Positions 1-8,374 of a stretch of 64,000 nt of DNA are shown piece after piece. The notes below the pieces were generated by a model. That model made no database searches. It saw only the letters and a list, made by a program, of their open reading frames with translations, and was not told the origin of the DNA. Where the stretch lies: contig NZ_JALPRK010000011.1 in NCBI RefSeq assembly GCF_023195895.1, forward strand, positions 94,628-158,627, read 5' to 3'. The stretch is from Paenibacillus mellifer. GTDB taxonomy: Bacteria; Bacillota; Bacilli; Paenibacillales; Paenibacillaceae. A program made the position numbers and the translations under genes. Position 1 is the first letter of the stretch; every line of letters starts with the position of its first letter.

Positions 1-618
1 GTGATTCTAGTACTGGCGAGGGACCTTCACCCTCATTATCTCGTTCCTTATTTCTCACCGGATTGGCCTGGCATCATGAAGGGAGCTTGGTGTGCCTTCC
101 CTTATCAGGCTGAGATCCTTGTGCTCCCACTCGTCATATCCGGCAAATACTTTAAGGCATCGGCGGGTTACATCAGTCTGGCAGTGGGTACAGGGATGAT
201 GATTGTCTTGCTGCTCCTTACGCAGCTTGTACTAGGTGTGCCCTTGTCAGGCAAACTGATTCATCCAGGCTATGAGATGATTCGACATATTCAAATTACC
301 GATTTCATCGACCGCTTTGATTTACTTCTGATGGCCCTATGGTATCCGCTGGCGCTCGGGAAAATCGCCTTTGACCTTTATGTGTTCTGTTACACGCTGC
401 AAATGGTTGTTCCCAAGCTGTCCGGCCGTTTGATGACGGCTCCTGTGGGGGCGCTAGCCTTCGCCTGCTCCATCTGGTTCTTCAAAAACGCCTTGCAGCT
501 GTTTGATTTCAATTTTGTTTGGCCGATCATTGCCATCGTTTTTGACTTGGCTTTTCCGATTCTGTTCTTAGCGGTGCTTCGACCACGCCGGGGCAAACCC
601 AAACTGAAGACGGGATAA
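1..618 (+). CDS. Spore germination permease, GerAB family (3' part, truncated by window edge)
   Basis: About 205 C-terminal residues of a polytopic membrane protein are visible; the frame is open at base 1, so the true start lies outside. GerAB/GerKB proteins are about 360 residues long and belong to the amino acid/polyamine/organocation superfamily; they form part of the nutrient germinant receptor in the spore inner membrane. Family-like signatures are a PDWPGIMKGAW stretch, the DFIDRFDLLLMALWYP segment before a long helix, and about five hydrophobic segments ending in a basic tail. The assignment rests on this pattern and on hydropathy. Partner A and C subunits, if present, would lie to the left. 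Confidence 0.72.
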   Translation: MILVLARDLHPHYLVPYFSPDWPGIMKGAWCAFPYQAEILVLPLVISGKYFKASAGYISLAVGTGMMIVLLLLTQLVLGVPLSGKLIHPGYEMIRHIQITDFIDRFDLLLMALWYPLALGKIAFDLYVFCYTLQMVVPKLSGRLMTAPVGALAFACSIWFFKNALQLFDFNFVWPIIAIVFDLAFPILFLAVLRPRRGKPKLKTG

Positions 619-692
619 TCCATAATTTACTTCGCCCTCTCCCTCGTATAAGCTGAAGGTAGCAGAAATAGGATAAACCTGGGAGGTAGACG

Positions 693-1550
693 ATGGCACG
701 AAGACTGGAAGGAAAAAGAGTAGCACTAACCGGGCCCCGACGGGCGGAGGAATTAGGTAAGCTGGTGGAGAACATGGGCGGCACGCCGCTATATCGTCCG
801 GCACAGGGAACCGTGCTTCTGGACGATGTGGCCTTGCGAAACGGCATTGTCGACTGGGTGGAGCATCCGCCGGATTGGTCCATCTTTACGACAGGAATGG
901 GCCTTGATGCATTGTTTGAGATGGCAGGAGACATGAACGTCGCGGAGCGGTTGCAGGAGCATCTTCGAGCGGGAAAAATTGCGGCGCGGGGCTACAAAAC
1001 TGTGAACGCGCTGAAAAAGCGAGAGTTAACGCCCATCGTCCGCGACGATGACGGCAGTACGGAGGGATTGATCCGCGGACTGTCGGAACATGAGCTGCGT
1101 GGAGCCAGCGTATTGTTGCAACTGCACGGGGATCCAGCACCGCGCCTGGTCGCCTGGCTGGAGGGACAAGGGGCACAATGCCGGCAACTCCTGCCGTATC
1201 GGCATATTGCTCCGCCTGCTGAAGAGCTGGAGCAGCTCTTGAGCGATATCCTCGCCGGTGAGGTGGATGCCGTGACGTTTACAAGCGGGCCGCAGGTGCG
1301 TTTCTTGATGGAGCACGCAGAGCGTCAGGGCCGACTCGCCGACTTGATGAAAGCGTTGGAGGGTCCGGTGTTGGCGGTGGCCGTCGGCAAGGTGACGGCA
1401 GCCGGTTTATACGAAGCCGGGGTGCCCCGGGTACTGGCACCTAAGGAGGAGCGAATGGGCAGCATGATGGTCGAGTTGGCCCGCTATTACGCAGGCGAAG
1501 TCAAGCCGCTCTATGGAGCCCATCACGGCGATGAGGAACAACAGGCGTAA
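693..1550 (+). CDS. Uroporphyrinogen-III synthase (HemD family)
   Basis: A 285-residue protein with a GGGAGG ribosome site 6 bases before ATG. It starts with KRVALTGPRRAEELGKLVENMGG, read in two parts (KRVALTGP, then RRAEELGKLVENMGG), the typical first strand and helix of the HemD fold. It also has IFTTGMGLDALF and, near residue 195, VTFTSGPQVRFL, matching the two-domain U3S architecture. HemD cyclises and flips ring D of hydroxymethylbilane to make uroporphyrinogen III for haem, sirohaem and cobalamin. No other hem genes are nearby, so this may be a second, stand-alone copy rather than the one in a hem operon. Confidence 0.8.
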   Translation: MARRLEGKRVALTGPRRAEELGKLVENMGGTPLYRPAQGTVLLDDVALRNGIVDWVEHPPDWSIFTTGMGLDALFEMAGDMNVAERLQEHLRAGKIAARGYKTVNALKKRELTPIVRDDDGSTEGLIRGLSEHELRGASVLLQLHGDPAPRLVAWLEGQGAQCRQLLPYRHIAPPAEELEQLLSDILAGEVDAVTFTSGPQVRFLMEHAERQGRLADLMKALEGPVLAVAVGKVTAAGLYEAGVPRVLAPKEERMGSMMVELARYYAGEVKPLYGAHHGDEEQQA

Positions 1551-1608
1551 ATTGGGTAATGATAAGTGTAAGCAATATCCAAACCTCAGATGGAAAGGAT
1601 GATGGGTA

Positions 1609-1917
1609 ATGAGCGATTTACTGAAAAAAGCGATTTCCCTGGGATGGGGTTTGACAATCATGAGCAAGGAGAAAGTCGAGAGCATCGTAGAGGACTTGGT
1701 CAAACGCGGTGAACTGGCCCCTTCTGAATCGAAACAACTCGTGGAGAAGTTGATAGATCGCGGGGCCGAGGAGCAGAGCAAATTCAAAGAACTGGTGAAT
1801 GAGCAAGTTCGGTCTGCATTGCAAGGGATGGGTTTAGCCTCGGCTAAAGAGGTGGAGGAATTGACGCGGCGGGTAGCGGAGCTGGAGATTAAGCTCGCCG
1901 AGATGCAGCAGCCGTAG
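1609..1917 (+). CDS. Phasin-like coiled-coil protein (PhaF/PhaI-type superfamily)
   Basis: A small, highly charged helical protein of 102 residues with no signal or membrane segment. The N-terminal half (DLLKKAISLGWGLTIMSKEK) resembles the polyhydroxyalkanoate-granule-associated phasin superfamily. The last 25 residues (ELTRRVAELEIKLAEMQ) form a clear heptad-like coiled coil. It ends 3 bases before the UbiB-like kinase gene, so the two are almost certainly co-transcribed and may be translationally coupled. In Firmicutes such proteins commonly sit beside AarF/UbiB genes. A role as a partner of that kinase is an inference; no enzymatic motif is present. Confidence 0.62.
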   Translation: MSDLLKKAISLGWGLTIMSKEKVESIVEDLVKRGELAPSESKQLVEKLIDRGAEEQSKFKELVNEQVRSALQGMGLASAKEVEELTRRVAELEIKLAEMQQP

Positions 1918-1920
1918 GCG

Positions 1921-3591
1921 ATGAGCAGCTTTGTTCGTCATACCGGCCGTTATCGTGAAATTGCCATGGCGCTTGGGCGTCATGGCTTTGGCTATTTAGC
2001 CGAAGAAGTAGGGCTGACCCGGCTCATTCGGCTGCCGCTGCGCCGACTGCGTAAGTCTGAACCGAGCTCCCGGACCTTGGCCGAACGGATCCGGTTAGTA
2101 CTGGAAGAGCTAGGCCCTACCTTCGTTAAGGTGGGACAGCTGGCAAGTACACGTTCGGATTTGCTGCCGGAGGCGATTATTCAAGAGCTCGTCAAGCTAC
2201 AGGATCAGGTGCCGCCTTTTCCGGCGGAGGAGGCCCGCCGGATTCTGGAGGCGGAATTGCACCAGCCGCTGACGGAGTTGTTCCAGGGCTTCGATGAAAC
2301 CCCGCTGGCCGCCGCCTCCATTGGCCAGGTGCACCGGGCTCGATTGACGACGGGCGAGCGGGTTGCGATCAAGATCCAGCGGCCCGAGATCGTGCCGGTC
2401 ATCGAGCTGGACCTCGACATTTTGCAGCACCTGACGATGCTGGCAAACAAACGCTGGGCCTGGGTCTCCCGGTTTCAAATTCCGCAGATGGTCGAAGAAT
2501 TCGCAAGGTCGATCCGCGCGGAGCTGGATTATAGCTTCGAGGGCCGGAATATGGAGAAGATACGCCGGCAATTTAAGGCGGAGGAAGGCATATATATTCC
2601 CGGGGTGCATTGGCCCCTGACAACCTCCCGCGTGTTGACGATGGACTTCGTGGAGGGGGAGCATTTGAACCGTTTGCTGGCGATCGATGAGTTGGGATAC
2701 GACCGCAAGGAGCTGGCGGAGCGATTGGTAAACGCGCTGCTTCGGCAAATTTTCGAGGGAGGCTTCTTCCACGCAGACCCTCACCCCGGCAACCTGCTGG
2801 TGACCCGCGAGGGCGAACTTGCCTTCATCGACTTCGGGATGGTCGGGCGTCTTAGCAGCGAGATGAAGGACCATTTATCTTCGCTGGTGATCGCCTTGAT
2901 GCGGCGAAGCACTGAGGGGATGGTGCGGGCGGTTCTGCGTATGGGCCTCGTCGGAGATGATGCCGATACCGCAGGGTTGCGTCAGGACCTGGAACGGCTT
3001 CGCGAACGCTATTATGACATCCCGTTTGCGGAGATTCAGATCGGGCAGGCGCTTCAGGATCTGTTTGCCACGGCTCAGAAGCATCAAGTTGTACTGCCCG
3101 CAGACCTCTTATTGCTGGGCAAAGCGCTTTTAACCGTCGAAGGGGTGGCGCTGGCGCTCGACCCTGACCTCCGTATTCTCGATTTGGCGGAGCCCTTTGG
3201 GCGCAAGCTGCTGCGGGAGAAATACGCCGCACGTCGGCTTGGTAAGAAGCTGTTTGACGAGGCCGCAGAGCTGACGGATTCGCTGGTTGATCTTCCGCAT
3301 CAGGTGCGTAAGTTATCTAGTACGCTGGCCCGAGGCAAGCTAAAGATGGACATGAACGTACCGGAGATGGAGCAGTTTCTCCGCAAGCTGGACCAGATCA
3401 GTAACCGTTTATCGTTCAGCATTGTGTTGCTGGCGTTCAGCATTATTATGGTCGGACTAATTATCGGCTCCTCTCTTGCACGCATGCCCACTCTGCTCTG
3501 GGACATTCCGGCGATCGAGATCGGCTTTATCGTTGCAACGCTGATGTTCTTGTGGCTGCTCTTTTCCATCTTCCGTTCGGGAAGATTCTAA
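1921..3591 (+). CDS. ABC1/UbiB (AarF) family atypical protein kinase/ATPase
   Basis: A 556-residue protein. Diagnostic UbiB signatures are present: the KxGQ motif (KVGQ, residues 70-73), the alanine-rich loop AAASIGQVHRA replacing the normal glycine-rich loop, a VAIKIQRP lysine, the catalytic HADPHPGN near residue 283 and DFGMVG near 303. Two C-terminal transmembrane helices (about 500-550) anchor it to the membrane. UbiB/Coq8 members support isoprenoid quinone synthesis or lipid-extraction steps. In a menaquinone-using Firmicute the exact role is unknown. It starts 3 bases after the phasin-like gene, in the same operon. Family assignment is firm; function is inferred. Confidence 0.88.
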   Translation: MSSFVRHTGRYREIAMALGRHGFGYLAEEVGLTRLIRLPLRRLRKSEPSSRTLAERIRLVLEELGPTFVKVGQLASTRSDLLPEAIIQELVKLQDQVPPFPAEEARRILEAELHQPLTELFQGFDETPLAAASIGQVHRARLTTGERVAIKIQRPEIVPVIELDLDILQHLTMLANKRWAWVSRFQIPQMVEEFARSIRAELDYSFEGRNMEKIRRQFKAEEGIYIPGVHWPLTTSRVLTMDFVEGEHLNRLLAIDELGYDRKELAERLVNALLRQIFEGGFFHADPHPGNLLVTREGELAFIDFGMVGRLSSEMKDHLSSLVIALMRRSTEGMVRAVLRMGLVGDDADTAGLRQDLERLRERYYDIPFAEIQIGQALQDLFATAQKHQVVLPADLLLLGKALLTVEGVALALDPDLRILDLAEPFGRKLLREKYAARRLGKKLFDEAAELTDSLVDLPHQVRKLSSTLARGKLKMDMNVPEMEQFLRKLDQISNRLSFSIVLLAFSIIMVGLIIGSSLARMPTLLWDIPAIEIGFIVATLMFLWLLFSIFRSGRF

Positions 3592-3636
3592 CGATGTGTT
3601 ACAATAAGGAAGCTGAAGAATATGAGGTGAAACCTG

Positions 3637-5085
3637 TTGACAACTTTTGAAAATTTAAATGTATCGCCCATCCTGCTTCGCAAACTGCAGGGACAAGGGA
3701 TTGTAACTCCGACACCGGTGCAGGCTGCTGCGATTCCCGTACTGCAGTCAGGCGAAGACGCCATCGTGCAGGCGCAGACCGGTACGGGCAAGACGCTGGC
3801 GTTTCTGCTTCCGATCCTGGAGAAAATCCGCCCTGATCGCACCGAGGCGCAGGCGTTGATTATTACCCCGACGCGGGAGCTGGCGATTCAAATTACCGCG
3901 GAAGCCCGCAAGCTGGCGGAGGCCCGTGAGGGATTATCCGTGTTGGCCGCATACGGCGGCCAGGACGTGGAGCGGCAGCTGCGCAAGCTGAAGAATGGCA
4001 CGCAGCTGGTCATCGGCACGCCAGGCCGGCTGCTCGATCATTTGCGTCGAGGTTCCCTGAAGCTGGGCGCGGTCCGCATGCTGGTGCTGGATGAAGCCGA
4101 CCAAATGCTGCATATGGGCTTCTTGGCCGAGGTGGAGGAGATCATTTCGCTCGTTCCGCGCAGCCGCCAGACGATGTTGTTCTCGGCGACGATGCCGGAC
4201 AATGTGAAGCGCTTGGCCAAGACCTACATGGACAAGCCGCGCGACATTCGGATCGCCGAAACCTCGCGTGTCACGCTGGACAGCATCCGGCAGATCCTCG
4301 TGGAGTGCACGGATCGGACCAAGCAGAGCGCGTTGATCGAGACGATCCGCAGCCAGCGGCCTTATCTGGCCGTGATCTTCTGCCGCACGAAACGCCGGGC
4401 GAGCACGCTGAACGAGGCGCTGCAGGCCGCGGGCTTCCAGTCGGACGAGCTGCACGGCGACTTGTCGCAGGCGAAGCGCGAGCAGGTCATGCGCGCGTTC
4501 CGCGACGCGAAGCTGGAGCTCCTCGTCGCGACGGACGTCGCGGCGCGCGGGATTGACGTGGAAGGCGTCACCCACGTCTTCAATTACGATATTCCGCACG
4601 ATGTGGACAGCTACATCCACCGCATCGGGCGGACGGGCCGCGCCGGAGAGAAAGGCGTGGCCATCACGTTCGCGGCGCCGAAAGATCTGGAGGCGCTGCG
4701 TCAGATCGAGCGGGGCATCGGCCGCAAGCTGGAGCGGCAGCGATACGAGAAGAGAGGCGCCGGTCCGGGCGCCGAGAAGATCGTCGCCGTAGGCCGCACC
4801 GGTACGGGTGCGGACAAGGCGGGGGGCCAGGGCCGCCGCAGCCGCGACGAGCGCGGCGGTGCACAGCGGCCCACCGGCCGCCGCAGCGATGCGGGCGGCG
4901 GCCGGGGCCGCTCGGCCGGCAACGCAGGCGCGCCGGCCAAAGGAGGCCGCGGCGCGGGCAGCCGCCGCGGCGATGACGCGCGCGCTCAGCGCGGCTCCGC
5001 CGGAGGCGCCTCGCGCGCGCAAGGGCCGGACCGCCGCGGACAAAGCGAACGCGGCGGCGGAGGGCGCGGGCGCCGGGGGCGGTAG
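3637..5085 (+). CDS. DEAD-box RNA helicase with Arg/Gly-rich tail (CshA-like)
   Basis: A 482-residue protein. It starts at TTG after GAGGTGA (3624-3630), reading LTTFENLNVSPILLRKL, a normal Q-motif beginning. Motifs in order: Q motif PTPVQ, Walker A AQTGTGKT (about 47-54), PTRELA, TPGRLLD, DEAD (about 151-154), SATMP, ARGIDV and HRIGRTGRAG. From about residue 365 the sequence becomes low-complexity and rich in Gly, Arg and Ala with many RG steps, a likely RNA-binding tail. The tail DNA is very GC-rich, which creates long false frames on the opposite strand. Such helicases act in cold adaptation, ribosome assembly and mRNA decay. The gene ends in a terminator-like hairpin. Confidence 0.9.
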   Translation: MTTFENLNVSPILLRKLQGQGIVTPTPVQAAAIPVLQSGEDAIVQAQTGTGKTLAFLLPILEKIRPDRTEAQALIITPTRELAIQITAEARKLAEAREGLSVLAAYGGQDVERQLRKLKNGTQLVIGTPGRLLDHLRRGSLKLGAVRMLVLDEADQMLHMGFLAEVEEIISLVPRSRQTMLFSATMPDNVKRLAKTYMDKPRDIRIAETSRVTLDSIRQILVECTDRTKQSALIETIRSQRPYLAVIFCRTKRRASTLNEALQAAGFQSDELHGDLSQAKREQVMRAFRDAKLELLVATDVAARGIDVEGVTHVFNYDIPHDVDSYIHRIGRTGRAGEKGVAITFAAPKDLEALRQIERGIGRKLERQRYEKRGAGPGAEKIVAVGRTGTGADKAGGQGRRSRDERGGAQRPTGRRSDAGGGRGRSAGNAGAPAKGGRGAGSRRGDDARAQRGSAGGASRAQGPDRRGQSERGGGGRGRRGR

Positions 5086-5100
5086 CCGGCGCCCCCGCTA
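5068..5100 (+). terminator. GC-rich hairpin spanning the helicase stop codon
   Basis: GGGCGCCGG (5068-5076) pairs perfectly with CCGGCGCCC (5086-5094); the loop contains the TAG stop. A short TTTT follows at 5101, so it is a plausible but not classical Rho-independent terminator. Confidence 0.5.
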
Positions 5101-5219
5101 TTTTCCATGTAACTTCTTGCTGGCCTAATGCGTTTAAAAGGATAGGATCAAAGATCAACATACAGAGGTTGCCTCATGCTGGGTCATGACAGGGCACCCG
5201 CGATAGGGGAGGAACCAGG

Positions 5220-6116
5220 ATGTACAGCAAGAAAGGCGCGGTTACCGCGGCGGTTGCGCTGATGGTGGCGGCAATTGTGTTCGCAGGCTGCGGCAATCAA
5301 GCGGACAATACTCCGCAGACGCCGGTTCAGAACGGCACGAACGCGGCTGACTCGAACGCCAGTCCAGGGAATAACGCCGTTAACGATGGGGGCGCCAAGG
5401 ACGATCAGGCGACGGATGGGAATAATGCAGCAACCGGCGGCAATGCCGAAACCGGGGATTCTGCCAATCCAGCTCCGGACTCTGAAGGTTCGGATACCGG
5501 CAGCAGCGGAGGGGACCGCGCGGCCATGGCCGACCCGCAGAGCGTTGCGGTGCTGATCAATAAGCAATTCGCGCTTCCGGAAGAATATGAGCCGAAGGAT
5601 TTGGTTTATCCAGACGTTCGATTCACGTTTAAGGACAAGATTGAGAAACGCATGATGCGCAAAGAGGCGGCTGCGGCGCTCGAGGAGCTGTTTGAAGGAG
5701 CCGAGAAAGATGGCATCTACCTGGCAGGCGTGTCGGCATACCGTTCGCACCGTACGCAAACGGCGCTGTTTAACCGTTATGTGGAGAAGGATGGCGAGGA
5801 AGTGGCCAAGACCTACAGCGCGGTGCCAGGCCATAGCGAGCATGAGACAGGGCTGGCCATTGACGTCTCGGGCAGCGACGGCAAATGCGCGGCAGAAAGC
5901 TGCTTCGGCGACACGAAGGAAGCTGCCTGGTTAGCGGACCATGTGACCGAATACGGTTTTATCATTCGTTATCCGGAAGGGAAGGAAGACATTACCGGCT
6001 ATAAATATGAGCCATGGCACCTACGCTATGTTGGGAATGAAATCGCTGCAGATATCGGGGAACGGAACATCACGTTGGAAGAATATTATGATGCCGTGCC
6101 GGTTTCGGGCCAGTAA
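5220..6116 (+). CDS. D-alanyl-D-alanine carboxypeptidase lipoprotein, VanY/M15B family
   Basis: A 298-residue protein. The N-terminus is a lipoprotein signal with lipobox FAGC and acylated Cys24, followed by a low-complexity Asn/Ala/Gly/Asp-rich spacer (about 25-105) that tethers the enzyme to the outer face of the membrane. The C-terminal half is an M15 zinc peptidase: SAYRSHRTQTALF, the zinc site SEHETGLAIDV, and EPWHLRYVG with the third ligand. Members trim the terminal D-Ala of peptidoglycan stem peptides. No vancomycin-resistance genes are adjacent, so a housekeeping wall-remodelling role is more likely than resistance. The ribosome site is GGGGAGGAACC just before ATG. Confidence 0.88.
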   Translation: MYSKKGAVTAAVALMVAAIVFAGCGNQADNTPQTPVQNGTNAADSNASPGNNAVNDGGAKDDQATDGNNAATGGNAETGDSANPAPDSEGSDTGSSGGDRAAMADPQSVAVLINKQFALPEEYEPKDLVYPDVRFTFKDKIEKRMMRKEAAAALEELFEGAEKDGIYLAGVSAYRSHRTQTALFNRYVEKDGEEVAKTYSAVPGHSEHETGLAIDVSGSDGKCAAESCFGDTKEAAWLADHVTEYGFIIRYPEGKEDITGYKYEPWHLRYVGNEIAADIGERNITLEEYYDAVPVSGQ

Positions 6117-6150
6117 TTTCTTACACCGCCCGGGCCGTAGGTATAAAGGA

Positions 6151-6177
6151 AAAGACGCCTGTGGGCGTCTTTTTTTG
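6151..6177 (+). terminator. Rho-independent terminator
   Basis: AAAGACGCC pairs with GGCGTCTTT around a TGTG loop, followed by a T run. It ends transcription of the VanY-like gene before the Fur-controlled promoter. Confidence 0.85.
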
Positions 6178-6216
6178 CTTTTTTGAGCAGGCGATCCACC
6201 AGACTTAAATTAACAG

Positions 6217-6246
6217 TTGACATATGATAATGATTATCAGTATCTT
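6217..6246 (+). promoter_or_regulatory. Sigma-A promoter with Fur box in its spacer
   Basis: TTGACA (6217-6222) is followed after 18 bases by TATCTT (6241-6246). The spacer holds TGATAATGATTATCA (6225-6239), a perfect 7-1-7 Fur box. Fur bound to iron would block RNA polymerase, giving iron-starvation induction of the two genes downstream. Confidence 0.88.
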
Positions 6247-6354
6247 TAAGATGATGAAATTTAAATGAAATTAAGATGAAGCCGTTATTCGGACTCTTTT
6301 TTTGATGATACATTTGACAGGTTTATTCAGTTGGACACGGAAAGGAAGAGTGCC

Positions 6355-7218
6355 ATGGTCTCCTTAAAAACTTCACATCTGGACATTGCCTATGAGGATC
6401 GTCTGATTGTTGAAGACTTGAATATTTCAATTCCCGAGGGGAAAATCACGGCGTTGGTCGGAGCGAACGGTTCCGGTAAATCGACGGTCTTGAAAACAAT
6501 GGCTCGGATTCTTCAGCCGCAGTCCGGCAGCGTACTGCTGAACGGCAAGTCGATTCATAAGCAGTCTACCCGGGAAGTAGCCAAACAATTGGCCATCCTT
6601 CCGCAGAACCCAACCGCCCCGGAAGGGCTTACGGTTTATGAGCTTGTGTCTTATGGACGTTTTCCGCATCAAAAAGGGTTCGGTGGTCTGAAGTCACAGG
6701 ACCGGAATATCGTGGATTGGGCGATTGAAGCAACTCGCATGGGCGAATTCAGCGATCGCGCCCTGGAGCAGCTGTCCGGTGGTCAACGGCAGCGGGCCTG
6801 GATTGCGATGGCGCTTGCGCAGGAGACGGATATCCTGTTCCTCGACGAACCTACAACGTTCCTGGATATGGCGCATCAACTGGAAGTGCTGCAACTGCTC
6901 GAGGAGCTGAACGCCACTTCGAATCGGACAATCGTAATGGTGGTCCATGATTTGAACCATGCCGCCCGCTACGCCCATTACATGATCGCGATTAAGCAAG
7001 GCCAGGCGGTGGCTACCGGTACGCCGGAAGAAGTCGTGACATCGCCAGTGCTGCGCGATGTGTTCGGAATTGAGGCGGATATCGTCACCGATCCCCGGAG
7101 CGGCGTGCCGCTTTGTCTTCCTTACGAGCTATACCGGGCGGCATCCGAAGGCAAAGTCCGCAAAGGCAAAAATGACGGACCTGAAGAGGCTTCGCCTAAA
7201 GTGGTCTCGTTTCTATAG
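6355..7218 (+). CDS. Iron-siderophore ABC transporter ATP-binding protein (FecE/FhuC/YusV type)
   Basis: A 287-residue ATPase starting at ATG 6355 behind AAAGGAAG; the frame is open from a TTG at 6331 but that start has no ribosome site. Motifs: Walker A GANGSGKST (about 37-45), Q-loop LPQNP, signature LSGGQRQRAWIA, Walker B DILFLDEPTTFLD and switch His in VVHDLNHAARYA. The LPQNPTAPEGLTVYELVSYG region is typical of ferric-siderophore importers. No permease or binding-protein genes are adjacent. It may therefore be a shared ATPase serving permeases elsewhere, as YusV does in B. subtilis. Expression is expected to be Fur-repressed. Confidence 0.9.
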   Translation: MVSLKTSHLDIAYEDRLIVEDLNISIPEGKITALVGANGSGKSTVLKTMARILQPQSGSVLLNGKSIHKQSTREVAKQLAILPQNPTAPEGLTVYELVSYGRFPHQKGFGGLKSQDRNIVDWAIEATRMGEFSDRALEQLSGGQRQRAWIAMALAQETDILFLDEPTTFLDMAHQLEVLQLLEELNATSNRTIVMVVHDLNHAARYAHYMIAIKQGQAVATGTPEEVVTSPVLRDVFGIEADIVTDPRSGVPLCLPYELYRAASEGKVRKGKNDGPEEASPKVVSFL

Positions 7219-7232
7219 TGGAGGACCCCAAT

Positions 7233-8036
7233 ATGAATATGGATTATCAGTTGCTGGAGCAGCAATTGGGGATCGTCACGCAGAACCGGACGGATGCGCT
7301 GTTCACGATACCGGCAGCGAAGCTGTTGGATCGTGCGCAACTGATTTCTTTTTTGGAATTGTATCAGGAGAAGATCAAAGGCCTTGACCTTCAGGTATCG
7401 GCAACTTATTTTGCTACAAGCTGGCGGGTCGTGTGTGCGGCACTGCAGTATATGGTGTCCATAACATCAAGCAGGCTTCAATTTACGCTGGAAAATATAA
7501 CGATTCAGCTCGTGATGGTGAACGGTTTTCCTTGGGTTTATTTTGTGCTGAATGATAATGCGGAACAACCCTGGCCCGCGGGGGATCGTTCGTTATGGAG
7601 CGGAGTCGAGCTCCGTCGTTTTTACGGGGAGGTGCTTCGTCCAGTCATGGAGAGCATCGCCGCGGTGTCAGGACTACCAGTCGCCCAATTATGGGGACAA
7701 TTGCCGCTCGGCGTTCAATTTTACGTCGGCGCCATCGCTGGCCGCCTGGAGGATGAAGCCCTACGTTCCCGGCTGATGGAGGATTACGAGCTCGTTAAGC
7801 AAATGTCGGCAGAGGAGTTTGGCCTGAAACGCAACCCTTATCAGATCAAGGAAGTGTTGCTGGATGATCCTTACCGTCCGGGAGAGAAGTCGGCGATGAA
7901 GCCAACTTGTTGTCTCGCTTACCGAACGGAGACGGGCCATGGCTACTGTTACGGATGTCCTAAGCTCTCCAAGTCAGAGCGGGAGGCCAAATACGCCGAG
8001 ATTCGGAAGCAACTAACCTCAGCCCAAGCGCAGTAA
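7233..8036 (+). CDS. FhuF-like [2Fe-2S] siderophore-iron reductase / IucA-IucC C-terminal-domain protein
   Basis: A 267-residue protein; ATG 7233 is chosen because GGAGG (7220-7224) lies 8 bases upstream, whereas GTG 7218 overlaps that site. The C-terminus carries Cys226-Cys227 ... Cys239-x2-Cys242, the unusual CC...CxxC arrangement that binds a [2Fe-2S] cluster in FhuF-type ferric-siderophore reductases. The N-terminal 200 residues resemble the domain shared by FhuF and the C-terminal part of IucA/IucC synthetases. The gene follows the ATPase directly and shares the Fur-controlled promoter. The likely job is reductive release of iron from the imported siderophore in the cytosol. Confidence 0.75.
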   Translation: MNMDYQLLEQQLGIVTQNRTDALFTIPAAKLLDRAQLISFLELYQEKIKGLDLQVSATYFATSWRVVCAALQYMVSITSSRLQFTLENITIQLVMVNGFPWVYFVLNDNAEQPWPAGDRSLWSGVELRRFYGEVLRPVMESIAAVSGLPVAQLWGQLPLGVQFYVGAIAGRLEDEALRSRLMEDYELVKQMSAEEFGLKRNPYQIKEVLLDDPYRPGEKSAMKPTCCLAYRTETGHGYCYGCPKLSKSEREAKYAEIRKQLTSAQAQ

Positions 8037-8075
8037 TTCGCTGGATAGTGATTACATATGATTCTTTACGATAGC

Positions 8076-8128
8076 AAGCACCTGGCAGACCTGAGATCGT
8101 TCAGGGGTTCTGGCCAGGTGCTTTTTAC
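8076..8128 (+). terminator. Long terminator hairpin with nested stem
   Basis: AAGCACCTGGC (8076-8086) pairs perfectly with GCCAGGTGCTT (8113-8123), followed by TTTT. The loop contains a second small hairpin (CCTGA/TCAGG). It terminates the iron-uptake unit. Confidence 0.82.
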
Positions 8129-8226
8129 TTCCTAAATGATTTCCTCAACCTACCTGCTTAGCCTTCCAAGCTGCCGGGAACTCTATAGTTCAAATTGTGA
8201 AATTTTAAAAAAAATCTTCCCACCCC

Positions 8227-8283
8227 TTGCAATGTGAAAAATGTCACACTATAATAAGAACTATGAGGTGAAACATTTCACAA
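8227..8283 (+). promoter_or_regulatory. nox promoter with two Rex/FNR-type palindromes
   Basis: TTGCAA (8227-8232), 17 bases, TATAAT (8250-8255) is a near-consensus sigma-A promoter. The spacer contains TGTGAAAAATGTCACA (8233-8248), a perfect TGTGA-N6-TCACA palindrome. A second palindrome, GTGAAACATTTCAC (8268-8281), lies just after the predicted start site, and a TTGTGAAAT half site sits at 8195-8203. These positions suit repression, for example by the NADH-sensing repressor Rex, whose operators have TTGTGAA/TTCACAA arms. Confidence 0.72.
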
Positions 8284-8374
8284 TTGTCTAGATAAATAAG
8301 TGATGAATTTCACAAAAGATGAATTAATTATGACAAACTACAAACAAGCAATGACTTTGGAGGAGGAAGAAATC

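Noticed and set aside
3934..5043. Long minus-strand open frame opposite the DEAD-box helicase
   Set aside because: It follows from the high GC and codon structure of the helicase gene; its composition is Ala/Arg-rich with no motif.
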